A DNA stretch of 64,000 nucleotides from RPRC01 sp034933285 (GTDB taxonomy: Bacteria > Desulfobacterota > Desulfuromonadia > Geobacterales > Geobacteraceae), in contig JAYFNT010000012.1 in the NCBI GenBank assembly GCA_034933285.1, forward strand, positions 62,001 to 126,000, read 5' to 3'. The position numbers were made by a program, and so were the translations under genes. The number at the start of each line of letters is the position of its first letter. Positions within the stretch are counted from its first letter, which is position 1. The notes under the pieces were generated by a model. It was given only the letters and a program-made list of their open reading frames with translations, did not search any database and had not been told where the DNA came from. Positions 17,168-26,106 of this stretch are shown in pieces.

Positions 17168-17248
17168 GCTTTTTCATGGTAACTGGGCGGAATCGGACAA
17201 ATCCTGCAGTTTGGGGCATGGCTGGAAGAAGATCGGGACCGCCGGCGC

Positions 17249-17338
17249 AAAAAAGCGCGGCTTCGGAGGAGGTGAAGCCGCGCATTGAGGAGGACGGTCC
17301 AAATGGCTCAGACCGTTTTGGAAGCTGTTTTGCTTTTG
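17249..17338 (-). ncRNA. Putative sigma-28-dependent small RNA, proximal copy (A)
   Basis: About 90 nt from a start near 17338. Elements in order: an A-rich 5' end; a hairpin with arms ACGGTC/GACCGT (17294-17316); the single-stranded tract CCTCCTCAAT (17284-17293); a 10-bp perfect terminator stem GCGCGGCTTC/GAAGCCGCGC (17255-17283) whose 9-base loop is ACCTCCTCC; six U (17249-17254). Two exposed CCUCC copies make an anti-Shine-Dalgarno function likely. It is paralogous to the RNA at 17034-17134. Confidence 0.65.
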
Positions 17339-17344
17339 CTATAC

Positions 17345-17371
17345 TTATCGGCAGAAGCTGGTATCACTTTA
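17345..17371 (-). promoter_or_regulatory. Sigma-28 (FliA) type promoter of sRNA A
   Basis: On the minus strand TAAAGTGA (17364-17371), exactly 11 bases, then GCCGATAA (17345-17352). The downstream box matches the FliA consensus at all 8 positions and the upstream box at 6 of 8. Confidence 0.65.
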
Positions 17372-17511
17372 ACGATAAATCGCATAGTTAGCCTTGACTT
17401 GAGTCATAAAAACCGGATTCGGATCACAAAAACGGGGGAAAGTTGTGTGGCAGGGAGGGCGCCTTGCCGATTCCGCGGAAACACATCCTCGGGTCGGCAG
17501 CCAGCCGGTGG

Positions 17512-17551
17512 TCCGGAGGCCTCAGGATGTATGGCCTGAGAGGCCTCCGGA
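17512..17551. terminator. Hairpin downstream of the M16 pair
   Basis: Arms TCCGGAGGCCTCAGG (17512-17526) and its near-complement ending at 17551, with a 2-base bulge, lie just after the stop of the leftward M16 gene (17567). There is no clear U-tract, so it may be a 3'-end stabilising or Rho-assisted structure. Confidence 0.45.
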
Positions 17552-17566
17552 TCAAGGGCACCGGTT

Positions 17567-18984
17567 TCACTTGGAGTTATCCGGCACGATCTCCGTCACC
17601 TTCCCCAGGGTGGAAAGCGGCTTGTCGAACTTCTTCTCGTCACCCACCACCACGAGGATCATTCCCTCCGGCCGGAGATATTTCCTCGCGACCCGCAGCA
17701 CATCCTCCCTGGTTATCTTGGCGACATTTTGCCGGTAGTTTTCCAGGTATCCCTCGGGATACCCGTAGAATTCCAGCCGGGCGCGGTGATTGACCACTGA
17801 GGCTGCGTTGGTGAAGGCAAAGATGAAGGAGTTGATGATCGAGTCCTTTGCAAGGGACAGTTCCTGCCCGGTAACCGGCTTCAGTGTCATGTCCCGGATG
17901 ATTTCGTCCATCAACCCTATTGTGCGGACGGTCGTGGCTGCCTTGGTTTCGGTTTCGGCGTCAAACGTTCCGGGAAAGCGCCTGCCTGCCTGGAAAAAGC
18001 TCGCTGCGTTGTAGGCAAGACCTTCCCTGGAACGTATCTGGTCCATCATACGTGAACTGAAGCCGTTTCCGCCCAGAATGGCGTTCATGACGGTGACGGC
18101 ATAAAGATCCGGATTGTTCTTGTCTATTCCCAGGTGACCCATCCGTATGACCGATTGGTCGATATCCCTCCCCACGAAATACACTCCGCTTTTCGCGGAA
18201 GGGGATGGTTGCTGCACTGCCGGCAGATCCGGCTGCTCCCTTTTCCAACCGGTGAACGCTTTCTTCAGCCTCGCAAGCATCTCCCTCTTGTCGAAATCAC
18301 CCGACACCGCCAGGATGGTTCCGTTGGGATGGAAATAGCGCCGATGGAAAGCGATCAGGTCTGCGCGGGTGATGGCGTTTATCGAGGGGATGGTCGGGAA
18401 GCGGCCCAGGGGATGGCCGGTGTATATGGCCTTTCGCAGTTCGCGGTCAGCCAGGTCCTTGGGGTCGTCGTTCTGGCGGCGGATGGCCTCTACTGCCCGG
18501 TTCCTGCCCTGTTCAACACGATCTTCCCGGAACGCAGGGGCAGTCATGACCTGTGAGAAGAGCTCCAGGGTACGGTCGAGGTTCTTGGTGAGGCAACTCA
18601 TGGACACCGTTCCCGAGTCCGGGCCGATGCCCGATTCGATGGAAGAGGCCATGAATTCCAGTTCGTCGTCAAGCTTTTCCGCTGAGGTGGAGGATGTGCC
18701 TCCTCCCCTCAGCACGGCGCCGGTCAGCAGGGCGAGCCCTGCCTTGTCCGGGGGATCATAGATGCTTCCCGCGGGGACATAAGCCTGGATGGTCACGATG
18801 GGCAATTCCCGGTCTTCCAGCAGATAGACGATCATGCCGTTCCCCAGTACCTGTCGCTCGGCCTTGGGCACCTCGAATGACAGGGGGCGGAAGTTCATGG
18901 TTCTCGGGTCGGAAGAAACCGCACGCTCAGCTCCTGCGGCGGAGAGGGATGAAACGAGCAGAAACAACAGGATGACGAGCTTTT

Positions 18985-18988
<4 letters not shown>
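17567..18988 (-). CDS. M16 peptidase family protein, non-catalytic partner
   Basis: A 473-residue insulinase-family protein with a signal peptide (about 1-20, ending AAGA), so periplasmic. It has two M16 lobes (about 40-240 and 250-465). The zinc motif HxxEH is absent: the corresponding segment reads GLALLTGAVLRGG. The second lobe has the R/Y-type pattern REGLAYNAAS. Its start overlaps the stop of the upstream M16 gene, whose product has HLLEH. Such adjacent pairs in bacteria form heterodimers with one zinc-bearing subunit and one subunit supplying substrate-binding Arg/Tyr. Substrate unknown. Confidence 0.87.
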
Positions 18989-20478
<1,490 letters not shown>

Positions 20479-20753
20479 GCCGGACCTCTTTCGTGATTGA
20501 CTATCTGTGGATAAACTATAGACAAAGCATCTGTTTCAGTCAACAAACTCCTCTGTGGACGCATGTCGATGAGGCATGGCGGAACCGGAAGCCACGGCGA
20601 TGAAAGCACTTTTTCATTTCCATTGAACGGTCCCGTGATATACTGGCGCCCTGATTCGGGAAATCCTGACGGGAAAGCAAACGGTGGAGGGTTGGTAAGG
20701 CGTTGCTGAAAGGGATCATCCCGGATAATTTTCTGCTTTCAAGGAGATAAATC

Positions 20754-21161
20754 ATGAAATCGGCGTTACTGATAATTCTTTTCTGTCTCATCTCCACCGG
20801 GTTTGCTGCCGAGGCTGCCGGGCCTGTCCCTTCATACGACGACCTGGCCAAGCTCCCGGTGATCCGCTTCGGTGATCCGATTACCGACAAGGACTACATA
20901 CTGCTGTTCGAGCCCGGCCAACCGATCAATTTTACGATTGCCATCGAAGGAACGCTTTTCTCCCAGCCGGCAACTGCCGATGTCACCCTGACCACGTCAC
21001 GGCCGGTATTCGTCTACCGGGAATGGGCAAGCCTTGACGGCCGCAAGTGGGTTTTGCGGAGCGATCTGATAAAGAGCGATGTTGAAGCGAAGATTCCGGG
21101 ATATAATTATCCGAAACCCGGAATACTCAAGGTTCGCATGGATCTGGACCGGAGTCGCTAG
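20754..21161 (+). CDS. Exported hypothetical protein, 135 aa
   Basis: A signal peptide (about 1-21, ending AAEAAG) is followed by a small beta-rich domain (VTLTTSRPVFVYREWASLDG; ILKVRMDLDRSR). A perfect AAGGAG lies 7 bp before the ATG. It ends 76 bp before the msrB start on the same strand and could be cotranscribed with it. No cysteines for redox chemistry are apparent in the mature part. I do not recognise the family; probably periplasmic. Confidence 0.75.
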   Translation: MKSALLIILFCLISTGFAAEAAGPVPSYDDLAKLPVIRFGDPITDKDYILLFEPGQPINFTIAIEGTLFSQPATADVTLTTSRPVFVYREWASLDGRKWVLRSDLIKSDVEAKIPGYNYPKPGILKVRMDLDRSR

Positions 21162-21237
21162 TCTTTCCGGATCGGAAACCGCTGCAGTCTCCGGATTGAA
21201 ACCAGGCTGGTCGGTTTCTCTCTTGTGGGAGGTTTTC

Positions 21238-21807
21238 ATGAATGCCCAATTCAGCGGAGTAGTGGCGATGTGTGCGTTTCTTGCCATCGCACCCGGGGCT
21301 CCGGGGTGCGGGGTCACGGATGCAATGGCAGGTCCCGCGGAGACAGCGGGGAAAGGGGATGCGTCAGGCCTGATCAGGGTATATTCCGTGGAGCGGAAAG
21401 GATATGTCATGACCTCAAGAATACGCAAGAGCGATGAGGAATGGCGACGGCAGCTCACGTCGGAGCAGTATTACGTAACCCGAGGGAAAGGAACCGAGAA
21501 GCCCTTTGCCAATACCTACTGGAACAACCATGAAAAGGGTGTCTACCGCTGTGCCTGCTGCGATCTGGACCTGTTCAGCTCCGATGCCAAATACGAGTCC
21601 GGAACCGGCTGGCCCAGTTTCTGGCAACCGGTTGCGCCCGGGAATGTCACAACAAAACCGGACGACAGCCTGTTCATCCGTCGAACAGAAGTGCTTTGCA
21701 GCCGCTGCGAGGCCCACCTCGGCCATGTGTTCAACGACGGCCCCAAGCCGACCGGGCTGCGCTACTGCATGAATTCCGCTGCTTTGAAATTCGTCAGGGC
21801 CAAATGA
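21238..21807 (+). CDS. msrB: Exported peptide-methionine (R)-S-oxide reductase MsrB
   Basis: A 189-residue protein. GGGAGG sits 5 bp before ATG 21238. Residues 1-45 form an export signal with a Cys after GAP (a weak lipobox), and the MsrB domain occupies about 60-189. Seen: two zinc CxxC pairs (CACC and CSRC), the family motif GTGWPSFW, HVFNDGPKPTGLRYCMNS with the catalytic Cys in RYCMN. It reduces methionine-R-sulfoxide in proteins. The leader implies repair of periplasmic proteins. A cytoplasmic form starting at MTSRIRKSD (about 21409) is possible, but no ribosome site is obvious there. Confidence 0.9.
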   Translation: MNAQFSGVVAMCAFLAIAPGAPGCGVTDAMAGPAETAGKGDASGLIRVYSVERKGYVMTSRIRKSDEEWRRQLTSEQYYVTRGKGTEKPFANTYWNNHEKGVYRCACCDLDLFSSDAKYESGTGWPSFWQPVAPGNVTTKPDDSLFIRRTEVLCSRCEAHLGHVFNDGPKPTGLRYCMNSAALKFVRAK

Positions 21808-21811
21808 TGGA

Positions 21812-22726
21812 TCAGCCTTTCCGATAGACCGAGATGGCTTTTCGTTCCAGGATCCTGGAAATGCCCACCGGTACCACCACCCCTGCGAAGATCAGGCCGC
21901 AGCCGAGCCATTCCCCGGCCGTGAGCCTTTCGTCCAGGATGAGCATGCCGCCGACCAGGCTCCAGACGGGGTCAAGGGTATAGACCAGCCCGGCTTGGGC
22001 GGGCGTGGTATAACGTTGATATGTATTCTGTATGGTAAAGCAGAGTATGGTCGGAAATACGGCGCAATATATCAGGGATCCCCAGGTAACGGCTCCGACT
22101 TCATGGAAAGGCGGCGCAAAGAGCAGGCTGAGTATCCCGCCTGCCACTGCCACCGTTGCCAGTTGGAAAAATGTTACCAGATAGACATCCTCGTCTTTGA
22201 GCAGCTTTGAGACGGCCAGGATGTGGACGGCGATACAGAAGGCGCACAGCGTGGACAGGAAATCGCCGCGGCTGAAACCGGATGCGCCGCCATGAGCGAG
22301 CATCCAGAGCCCTGAAACCGCGAGCAGTATCCCCCCTACCAGGAGGCGCCCGATCCTGTCCCGCCAGAGGATGAATCCCAAGAGCGGCACGAACAGGACG
22401 AACAGGTTGTTGAGGAAGGCGGCCCGCGCTACGGAAGTCCCGTCCAGGCCCAGCACAAACGAGAGGTTGGATGCAAGGAGCGCCAGCCCGACCTTGATTC
22501 CTTTGATTACGGTGTTGCGGTCCGTGCTGCGCAGCCTGCCGATGCAGACCAGGCACATCAGGACCGCTGCAAGGGAAAAGCGGAAAAAAAGGAACGTGAA
22601 CGGCGGAAGCTCGCGGAACCCGAGTTTGTTGAATACGAAACTCCCTCCCCAGAGCATCGTGGTCAATACCAGGAAAAATATGACCCTGCGTTGTGACGGT
22701 TGTTTGTTTGTACATGGAGATGCCAT
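21812..22726 (-). CDS. EamA/DMT-family permease
   Basis: A 304-residue inner-membrane protein with ten predicted TM helices arranged as two EamA repeats (about 15-145 and 160-290), e.g. LWGGSFVFNKLGF at the first helix and TPAQAGLVYTLDPVWSL near the ninth. Members of the drug/metabolite transporter superfamily export amino acids or other metabolites; the substrate cannot be told from sequence. It is convergent with msrB (4-bp gap) and downstream of the attenuator-controlled aminotransferase (57-bp gap, same strand), so it may share that transcript and could export its product. Confidence 0.85.
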   Translation of the reverse strand: MASPCTNKQPSQRRVIFFLVLTTMLWGGSFVFNKLGFRELPPFTFLFFRFSLAAVLMCLVCIGRLRSTDRNTVIKGIKVGLALLASNLSFVLGLDGTSVARAAFLNNLFVLFVPLLGFILWRDRIGRLLVGGILLAVSGLWMLAHGGASGFSRGDFLSTLCAFCIAVHILAVSKLLKDEDVYLVTFFQLATVAVAGGILSLLFAPPFHEVGAVTWGSLIYCAVFPTILCFTIQNTYQRYTTPAQAGLVYTLDPVWSLVGGMLILDERLTAGEWLGCGLIFAGVVVPVGISRILERKAISVYRKG

Positions 22727-22783
22727 TGCATCAGTAAAATGCGGATGACTTCCCTTGTCAATTGAAAATCCTCTTAGCCCCTT

Positions 22784-24088
22784 TCAGGAACGGGTGTACT
22801 CTTCTATTTTCTGCTTAAGCGTCTCGAAGATCCGTCGGAATTCATCCTCGTCCTTTTCCAGCAGCGTGACCCGAAAGCCTTGCAGCGTGGTGGAAAAGGA
22901 GGAAAGCGGGACAACGCAAATGCCGCAATTGGCCAGCAGATGGTAGACGAAACGCTTGTCAGGGGCAACGCCCGGGGCCGTTACGAGGCTGTCCACGAGG
23001 TTTCGCACCTCGGGGTTTTTAATGGGAAGGGTCTGGCGGTGATTCAGCACCCCGTCCTGGAAAGCGACTGCCATGTAGAAGGCGCCGTTTGTTCTGTTGA
23101 CCTGCAGACCGGGCACATCTTTCAGACAATCATAGGCGATGTTGCTCATCTTTTCGTAACGCCTGATCCGCTCATCAAGGTATCCCCTGTATTCCGGGTG
23201 GGAAATGATTGCCGGAAGGGCTTTCTGGGGCAGGGTTGTGGAACAGACCTCGTTCATTTTTGAATTGAGGATGGCGTTGACATATTTTTTGAAACGGGCG
23301 TTCTTTCCTGTATTGTAGAATTCGATCCAGCCGCAACGGGAGCCGGGCCAGGGGAACTCCTTGGAGATGCCGCGCATGGAGAGGGCCGGCACATCTCCGA
23401 TGACCGCTGAGATGGGCAGGGTTTTCTGGCCATTGTAGACGATGTTGTTATAGACTTCGTCCGCGATGAGGAAAAGGCCGAACTCCCTTGCGATGTCAAC
23501 TATTTCCCGGAGCACGCTTTCCGGGTATACCATACCGGTGGGATTGTCCGGATTGATTATGAGGATGCCCGCGATAGCCGGGTTGTACTTGACGTGGTTG
23601 CGCAGGTCTACCAGGTCGGGGGACCAGTTGTTTTCCGGCTGCAGCCGGTAGCAGACCGACGCAGCGTTGGCGTGTGCCATCTCGCCGGTGGAATGGGTAG
23701 TGTAGGTCGGGGAGGGCGTAAGTATGCGGGTTTCGGGTTTCAGGTTTCCGTAGACTTTGGCGATTGCGTCTCCCAGCCCGTTGAAGAAGATGATGTCATC
23801 GGTGGTTATCTGCGCCCCTCCCCGCTTGTTGGTCATCTCGCAGATAAATTGACGGGTTTCCAATACTCCCCTGGTATGACAGTAGCCGTAGGTGTCATCG
23901 TGCATGACTTCCCTTGCTACCACTTCTTTCATCCAGAGTGGCACCTTTTCGCCTTTGGCAATCGGATCTCCGATATTCTCCCAGTTGATCTTGACGCCAT
24001 ATGCCTGGAGTTTCTCCGCTACGTTGACGATATTGCGGATTTCGTAGGTGAGTTCTCCCGCTCCCGGATTGACAAGTTCGTTTCTCAT
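22784..24088 (-). CDS. Class I/II PLP aminotransferase, probably alanine-forming
   Basis: A 434-residue fold-type I aminotransferase with start ATG 24088 (GGGGGA upstream). Motifs: NPDNPTGMVYP, IADEVYNNIVY, PLP-lysine region RGISKEFPWPGSRCGW, and a C-terminal substrate Arg region LQGFRVTLL. The open frame extends to 24205 only by reading through a terminator hairpin, so that extension is not coding. By family it transfers an amino group between alanine, aspartate or aromatic amino acids and 2-oxoglutarate. An upstream leader peptide with 11 Ala codons followed by the terminator suggests repression when charged tRNA-Ala is plentiful, hence an alanine-producing role (inference). Confidence 0.85.
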   Translation of the reverse strand: MRNELVNPGAGELTYEIRNIVNVAEKLQAYGVKINWENIGDPIAKGEKVPLWMKEVVAREVMHDDTYGYCHTRGVLETRQFICEMTNKRGGAQITTDDIIFFNGLGDAIAKVYGNLKPETRILTPSPTYTTHSTGEMAHANAASVCYRLQPENNWSPDLVDLRNHVKYNPAIAGILIINPDNPTGMVYPESVLREIVDIAREFGLFLIADEVYNNIVYNGQKTLPISAVIGDVPALSMRGISKEFPWPGSRCGWIEFYNTGKNARFKKYVNAILNSKMNEVCSTTLPQKALPAIISHPEYRGYLDERIRRYEKMSNIAYDCLKDVPGLQVNRTNGAFYMAVAFQDGVLNHRQTLPIKNPEVRNLVDSLVTAPGVAPDKRFVYHLLANCGICVVPLSSFSTTLQGFRVTLLEKDEDEFRRIFETLKQKIEEYTRS

Positions 24089-24120
24089 ACATTCCCCCAA
24101 AAAGTGACATTGCTGTTCTG

Positions 24121-24160
24121 AAAATAAAAGAAGGCCGTGGATGATACCCACGGCCTTCTT
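24121..24160 (-). terminator. Intrinsic terminator of the alanine attenuator
   Basis: A 13-bp perfect stem (arms 24148-24160 and 24128-24140 on the minus strand), 7-base loop, then a U-rich run (24121-24127). It lies 25 nt after the leader-peptide stop and 33 nt before the aminotransferase ATG. The 5' arm can instead pair with the end of the leader ORF (see the leader-peptide entry). Confidence 0.85.
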
Positions 24161-24185
24161 AAAGAATACAATTGTGCGAGAGAAC

Positions 24186-24278
24186 TCACATGGCAGCGGG
24201 TACACGTGCGGCGTTACGCGCCGCTGCGCTGATAGCTCGTGCCGCTTCTGCCGATTTTACCAAGTGGAATTCTTTCAT
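24186..24278 (-). CDS. Alanine-rich leader peptide (30 aa)
   Basis: ATG 24278 to TGA 24186: 30 residues, 11 of them alanine (positions 10, 12, 13, 15, 18-20, 23, 24, 28, 29). Three RNA segments fit an attenuator. Segment 1, GCAGCGG (24221-24227, Ala codons 18-20), is the exact complement of CCGCUGC in segment 2 (24192-24200, codons 27-29). Segment 2, CCCGCUGCC, pairs 8 of 9 with segment 3, GGCCGUGGG (24147-24155), the 5' arm of the terminator. A ribosome stalled on early Ala codons would free segment 2 to block the terminator. There is no Shine-Dalgarno; the promoter places transcription start within a few bases of the ATG, so translation may be leaderless. Confidence 0.65.
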   Translation of the reverse strand: MKEFHLVKSAEAARAISAAARNAARVPAAM

Positions 24279-24286
24279 GATAAGGT

Positions 24287-24315
24287 GGAATATCACAGGG
24301 TTGGTGACAAGTCAA
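24287..24315 (-). promoter_or_regulatory. Promoter of the attenuator transcript
   Basis: Minus-strand TTGACT (24310-24315), 17-bp spacer, TATTCC (24287-24292). Start would be near 24280, almost at the leader ATG (24278). Confidence 0.45.
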
Positions 24316-24426
24316 CAGTTTTTGTGAGGAATAGCGTTGCGGCAATTGCCCGAGGGTTTTTCGAACCCGGCCCCATTCTCAAACATGCCGTGCTTGCAAA
24401 ATTCATGGGTGAAATGAAGAACTCGG

Positions 24427-25434
24427 CTAAAACATCGAGGCTATGGTATCGAGGTATCCTCCGGCTTCGTCGCTTTCCTCAGGGGGCGCCCAGGGCGCCT
24501 TTTCCTCTTCTGTCAATGGCAGATAGGGCCCGGCCTTGGCCTCGAAAAAGACGGTCCCGCTGTCTAGGCTGATAACGGTATGGAACTGCCCGTGGGGGAT
24601 GTCGACGCCTATGGACCCGGTGTCCGGCGAGAGCAGTGCGGTGCAGGTCACGGTTCCCAAGTCATCGAAAAAGATGATCCCCAACCTCCCGCGGACAAGT
24701 ATCATGGTTTCGTCCTTCGCAGGGTCCAGATGCTTGTGCGGACGTATGTATGAACCGGGTTCCATTGCATTGAGGAGGCGGTTGCACGGCGCCTCGTCAT
24801 GGGTGTGGAAGTTGTAGTTCTTCCGCTTCCGGGCAATGGCCTTCGCTTCGGCGGTTACATGGTCCAGCAGTTTTGAGGTGATAATCCGTGAGGTAGTCAT
24901 GGAATCCTTTCGCGGGAGCTGTTGAAATGCTTGCTGGTGAATGCTGCGTTGCGCCGGAGAAGTGCGCTCTACGCAGATGCCCCACCTGTCCAATTCCTGC
25001 AGGACCCTGTCTATCAGCTCGTCCAACCGCGCTTCAACAGGTGGCGACAGTTCCATGCCCAGTTCAATGCACTCGTGCTGGACGCCGATGAGCACCATGT
25101 CCGGCAATGGGTTTCCCATCAGGCGGGAGACCGCCAGCAGGTCCTTGAGGCCCACCTGGTGGGGAGAGAGCCTGGACTCGAAGGCGACGGGGATTTCCTC
25201 TCCTGCCAGCCTCCTGATCGTTCCCGGTGGTCCGCCGGTTTCCATGGCATCGATGATCAGGAACCTGTCCAGACCTTCCAGGAGAGGGAGAAGGTCGAGC
25301 CCGAGAGTTCCGCCGTCGATGATCTCCACCTCCGGAGGAAAGGAATACTCCTCTGCAAGCCGTTGCACCACCCTGACACCGATACCGTCATCGGTCATAA
25401 TCAGGTTGCCTATGCCCAGTATCAGCGTGGCCAG
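24427..25434 (-). CDS. Hydrogenase maturation protease fused to a WbuC-type cupin
   Basis: One open frame encodes two domains. Residues about 1-165 match the HyaD/HupD/HybD endopeptidase (LGIGNLIMTDDGIGVRVV, EIIDGGTLGLDLL, IDAMETGG, SPHQVGLKDLL), which trims the large-subunit C-terminus after nickel insertion. After a 20-residue linker, a cupin of the WbuC type follows (NFHTHDEAPCNRLLNAM; GSYIRPHKH; IPHGQFHTV). No stop separates them, although an ATG at 24900 with AAAGGA could start the cupin separately. The first codon is unusual: no ATG or GTG fits; CTG 25434 lies 7 bp after GGAGG, and TTG 25440 is only 1 bp after it. It follows hyaC in the hydrogenase operon. Cupin role unclear. Confidence 0.78.
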   Translation of the reverse strand: MATLILGIGNLIMTDDGIGVRVVQRLAEEYSFPPEVEIIDGGTLGLDLLPLLEGLDRFLIIDAMETGGPPGTIRRLAGEEIPVAFESRLSPHQVGLKDLLAVSRLMGNPLPDMVLIGVQHECIELGMELSPPVEARLDELIDRVLQELDRWGICVERTSPAQRSIHQQAFQQLPRKDSMTTSRIITSKLLDHVTAEAKAIARKRKNYNFHTHDEAPCNRLLNAMEPGSYIRPHKHLDPAKDETMILVRGRLGIIFFDDLGTVTCTALLSPDTGSIGVDIPHGQFHTVISLDSGTVFFEAKAGPYLPLTEEEKAPWAPPEESDEAGGYLDTIASMF

Positions 25435-25436
25435 GA

Positions 25437-26096
25437 TCAATCCTCCCGCGGAATGAATTTGTAGCCGCTGAAAATGCTCGAAATTCCGCCGTTCTTTTCT
25501 TTCACGTCCATGAGAATAGAGCTGTAGACATGGTTTATGACGAAACAGATTATGAGCCACATGCTGCCGTGATGCACCAGTCGCAGGGTCTGGTTGGAGA
25601 GAACGACGAACAGCAGCCCGAAGGTCCGGTTCATCAGCGATCCTGGTGCATGTTCCGAATACAGGGCGAAACCGGTGCAGATCATGACCAGGTAGAGTAC
25701 GAATATGAAAAGATAGACGTTCCCGGCCATGGCGTTATGTCCGACCACATGGGGAGGTTTGCTCCTGAAGAAGGTATAGAAGAGGAAGGTCCCTTTCATG
25801 TTTTCACGCCCATCCCGGAAGAGGTAAGGGACAAAGGACCGCCAGTTGGCATATTCGTTGCCGGCAAAGGCCCAGTAAATCCTGCTAAGGACGCTTAAGG
25901 AAAAGACGTAGCCGAAAACGAAGTGAATGAAACGTGCCCATCCCATCATATACTGTGAGGGATCGTGGGCCAGATTCTTTCCCCAGCCGATGTAGATGCC
26001 GGTGAGGGACAGGGCCAGGATGGACAGGGCATTCACCCAGTGCACGATCCTGACCGGCCACTCCCATACATATCTTCTTGACAGCTTTTCCTCCAT
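25437..26096 (-). CDS. hyaC: NiFe-hydrogenase b-type cytochrome subunit
   Basis: A 219-residue membrane protein with four TM helices (about 15-40, 60-80, 125-150, 180-205) and haem-ligand histidines (VHWVNALSIL, RFIHFVFGYVFSLS, LVHHGSMWLI). It anchors the hydrogenase and passes electrons to menaquinone. It lies 10 bp after hyaB and is followed with a 2-bp gap by the maturation protease. Length and motifs fit HyaC/HoxZ. Confidence 0.92.
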   Translation of the reverse strand: MEEKLSRRYVWEWPVRIVHWVNALSILALSLTGIYIGWGKNLAHDPSQYMMGWARFIHFVFGYVFSLSVLSRIYWAFAGNEYANWRSFVPYLFRDGRENMKGTFLFYTFFRSKPPHVVGHNAMAGNVYLFIFVLYLVMICTGFALYSEHAPGSLMNRTFGLLFVVLSNQTLRLVHHGSMWLIICFVINHVYSSILMDVKEKNGGISSIFSGYKFIPRED

Positions 26097-26106
26097 GAAC
26101 CTCCTC

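Noticed and set aside
16900..17250. N-terminal extension of the RNase Z-like frame
   Set aside because: Low-complexity Arg/Ser/Pro sequence that overlaps the small-RNA genes; family homology begins at about 16899.
24089..24205. N-terminal extension of the aminotransferase frame
   Set aside because: It translates the terminator hairpin; ATG 24088 has the ribosome site and begins the conserved family start.
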